This document shows, piece after piece, positions 54,376 to 56,197 of a stretch of 56,197 bases of DNA; the stretch's first letter is position 1, and each line of letters opens with the position of its first letter. This DNA is from Oceanicoccus sp. (GTDB taxonomy: Bacteria; Pseudomonadota; Gammaproteobacteria; Pseudomonadales; Dasaniaceae): assembly GCF_029238675.1 (NCBI RefSeq), contig NZ_JAQWFR010000001.1, forward strand, positions 1 through 56,197, written 5' to 3'. The notes below the pieces were generated by a model. The model had not been told where the DNA came from. It saw nothing but the letters and a program-made list of their open reading frames with translations, and did not search any database. The translations under genes were made by a program, and so were the position numbers.

Positions 54376-55785
54376 ATGACTGATAAATCTGGCGCCGCGC
54401 ATCTACCCGCCAAGTTTATTGATGGCTCTATCATGCGCCATATTTGGGTAATGACCAGCACCGCGTCGATAGGCCTGGTCGGGATATTCTTGGTTGACCT
54501 GATTGATATGCTGTTTCTCAGCATGCTGGGCAGCGACGATATTATTGCCGGCGTGGGCTTTGCCTCCAGCATCTCTTTTTTTACGATCTCCCTAAGTATT
54601 GGTATCACCATTTCCATGGCCGCCCTGGTATCGCGCATGATTGGCCAGCGCAATGTGGAGCAGGCAAAGCGCTATGTGGTCAATGTAGCCGTTTTGGCGC
54701 TAACACTAACCAGTACAATGGCTTGTATTATCTGGTTTAACCTTCCCTTTCTATTCCGCCTGCTTGGGGCCGATGAAGGTGCACTGGCCGTTGGGGTTAG
54801 CTATTTACAAATTATATTACCCTCACTCCCAATACTGGCCACTGGCATGGCGATGTCTGCGGCACTGCGTGCAGTGGGTGATGCCAGACTTTCCATGCTA
54901 ACAACATTAATAGGGGGCGGCGTTAATGCCGTGCTCGACCCCATTTTTATTTTCGCTTTAAGTATGGGTGTAGAAGGCGCCGCTATCGCCTCGGTAATGG
55001 CTCGGTTTGTGGTGCTGGGGATTGCCTTTTGGGGTGTAACCCGCAAACACAATCTAATGAAGGCCTTTGTCTATAAGGATTTTGTTGAAGACTTTAAACC
55101 AATTTTTAAAGTTGCCGGTCCCGCCATGCTAACCAATCTCGCCACCCCCATTGGCAATGCTATTGTGATTAAAATGGTAGCGCAGTTTGGCGCTGCCTAT
55201 GTGGCGGGTTTTGCTATTGTTGGACGTATTTCACCGGTGGCTTTTGCGTTGGTATTTGCTCTTTCCGGGGCGATAGCGCCTATTATTGGCCAGAATTTTG
55301 GAGCACTTAACTTTGCCCGCATTCGCGAAACGCTGAGTAACGCACTAATTTTTAATGCGGTGTATGTCACTTTAGTATCCGTTTTACTTTATATCCTGCA
55401 AGAACCGATTATTACGTTGTTTAAGTTAGAAGGGGAAGCCGCCGAGCTGGTACGGATTTTCTGCACCTGGATAGCCATTACCTTTATCTTTAACGGTGCG
55501 CAGTTTGTCTCTAACTCTGCTTTTAATAATCTGGGTAAGCCGATGTATGCCACCTGGTTTAATGTGGGCAGGTCTACGGTGGGCACGCTGCCTTTTGTGT
55601 ATTTAGGGGGAGAAATTGCTGGTGCTGCCGGAGTATTAGCAGGACAAGCGGTTGGCGGAATGATTTTTGCGCTAGCAGGTGTGGCGATTGCCTTCAGGCA
55701 TATTAGCAACCTGACCAAAAACAATAACACCGCCATTCCCGCAGAACACCGTCATTCCCGCGAAGGCGGGAATCCAGCGCTGTAG
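54376..55785 (+). CDS. MATE-family efflux transporter
   Basis: A 469-residue membrane protein with 12 spans in two six-helix halves (about 15-230 and 245-450). It resembles NorM/DinF-type drug/sodium or proton antiporters (VDLIDMLFLSMLGSDDIIAG; GGGVNAVLDPIFIFALSMGVEG; ALSGAIAPIIGQNFGA). The C-terminal end (from about residue 459, RHSREGGNPAL) is encoded by the family A repeat, which supplies the stop codon. The natural C-terminus is thus probably replaced. No clear ribosome site is seen. Confidence 0.93.
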   Translation: MTDKSGAAHLPAKFIDGSIMRHIWVMTSTASIGLVGIFLVDLIDMLFLSMLGSDDIIAGVGFASSISFFTISLSIGITISMAALVSRMIGQRNVEQAKRYVVNVAVLALTLTSTMACIIWFNLPFLFRLLGADEGALAVGVSYLQIILPSLPILATGMAMSAALRAVGDARLSMLTTLIGGGVNAVLDPIFIFALSMGVEGAAIASVMARFVVLGIAFWGVTRKHNLMKAFVYKDFVEDFKPIFKVAGPAMLTNLATPIGNAIVIKMVAQFGAAYVAGFAIVGRISPVAFALVFALSGAIAPIIGQNFGALNFARIRETLSNALIFNAVYVTLVSVLLYILQEPIITLFKLEGEAAELVRIFCTWIAITFIFNGAQFVSNSAFNNLGKPMYATWFNVGRSTVGTLPFVYLGGEIAGAAGVLAGQAVGGMIFALAGVAIAFRHISNLTKNNNTAIPAEHRHSREGGNPAL

Positions 55786-55828
55786 ATTTCCGCCTTAGCG
55801 GAAATAACAGCATAAGCATGCAGTCTGG
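55750..55828 (+). repeat. Family A element, copy 5 (truncated on the right)
   Basis: Bases 55750-55828 match the first 79 bases of copy 4, then the similarity stops after GCAGTCTGG. The right 24-base inverted end is missing. The left end overlaps the 3' end of the MATE gene. GCCATTCCCGCAGAACAC (about 55732-55749) just before it is another partial element end. Confidence 0.88.
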
Positions 55829-55874
55829 GGTAACCCTTCTTGAGTAATGTTGGTGGTTTTTGTGGTTAGCGGCG

Positions 55875-56019
55875 CCAAGGTATTGGGTGGGGGTTGCGGA
55901 ATGGTCCTGTGGCCCTCCGGGCTACCCTTAGCCATTTTTGAGCCTTAACGCGCTTCGCTGTCTCAAAACTGGCACGGCACTGGCCCTGACTATTCCGCAA
56001 CCCCCACCCAATACCTTGG
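55875..56019. repeat. Family B element: 28-bp perfect inverted repeat with inner hairpin
   Basis: Bases 55875-55902 are the exact reverse complement of 55992-56019. Between them GCCATTTTTGAG (55931-55942) pairs with CTCAAAACTGGC (55962-55973) with one mismatch. There is no room for a protein. AGCGGCG precedes the left arm, as at 31780. The layout suggests a small non-autonomous mobile element or a large structured RNA. Confidence 0.88.
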
Positions 56020-56116
56020 CTCACATCTCGAAGGGTTAGAGGTTAAAAGGTTTAGCCTTAAAGGAAGCCAGGGTCTAACTGAAACTACAGAGAAAGCGTG
56101 AAGGTAGCTGAGGAGT

Positions 56117-56197
56117 CGGGGGTAGGGTTGCGAAATAGTCAGGGCTAGCGCCGATTGAGTGTTTTGAGACAGCGAAGCGTTTTAAGGCTCAAAGCCG
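56117..56197. repeat. Second, inverted and diverged copy of family B, cut by the window edge
   Basis: From about 56125 to the end the sequence follows the reverse complement of 55931-56003 with scattered changes. The shared core reads GTTTTGAGACAGCGAAGCG and AAGGCTCAAA. It continues outside the window. Confidence 0.75.

Noticed and set aside
54361..54384. Eight-codon frame (MSCCSND) overlapping the MATE start
   Set aside because: A Cys-containing leader peptide is possible but too short to support without further evidence.

Overview
The window looks like chromosome of a free-living, probably marine gammaproteobacterium. The evidence is the aspS-yebC-ruvCAB-ybgC-tolQRAB-pal-cpoB-queE-queC cluster typical of Pseudomonas-like and Cellvibrionales-like genomes, a CirA-type TonB receptor, a PEP-CTERM protein, several acyl-CoA dehydrogenases, a quinohemoprotein alcohol dehydrogenase, and a Lys/Ala-tailed HU protein. 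I cannot fix the genus from sequence alone; Spongiibacteraceae or Cellvibrionaceae relatives are my best guess.

Layout. 1-4.6 kb: a lipoprotein cut by the window edge, a PEP-CTERM protein behind a candidate cyclic-di-GMP (GEMM) riboswitch, and a TonB-dependent receptor. 4.8-11.8 kb: a catabolic block with an SRPBCC protein, two acyl-CoA dehydrogenases on the minus strand, and a short-chain dehydrogenase plus a PQQ/haem alcohol dehydrogenase on the plus strand. 12-15 kb: a hipBA toxin-antitoxin pair with an amino-acid permease directly behind it. 15-19.3 kb: an RND efflux pump and its adaptor. 19.5-22 kb: a MerR-like regulator and an unusual sigma-70 factor whose start codon is preceded by four 15-bp tandem repeats. 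22-31 kb: selO, ppdK, an XRE/MmyB-type regulator, a YdjM-like membrane protein, a small basic protein, ppnN and a tandem universal stress protein. 31-34 kb: a decayed parD antitoxin, an AraC regulator, a PF10118-type protein, and a hairpin-rich stretch ending in tRNA-Lys with an inverted copy of its 3' end. 34-46.5 kb: the long minus-strand housekeeping run queC, queE, cpoB, pal, tolBARQ, ybgC, ruvBAC, yebC, aspS and an fmdB-type zinc ribbon. 46.7-56 kb: the HU-like protein, a HIT protein, proS, a lytic transglycosylase, tmcA, a DUF3833 lipoprotein, a periplasmic glutathione peroxidase and a MATE transporter.

Two families of small non-coding elements lie between genes. Family A is a 103-bp three-hairpin element with four complete copies and one truncated copy; one copy supplies the stop codon of the MATE gene. 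Family B is a long inverted repeat at the right edge with a second diverged copy beside it and a possible shrunken copy at the araC 3' end.

No prophage, CRISPR array, insertion sequence with transposase, or biosynthetic island was seen. The least conventional pieces are the MerR/sigma pair with its iterons, the tRNA-Lys inverted duplication, the GEMM/PEP-CTERM unit, the two small-element families, and the phased GGTAAC repeats in front of pal.
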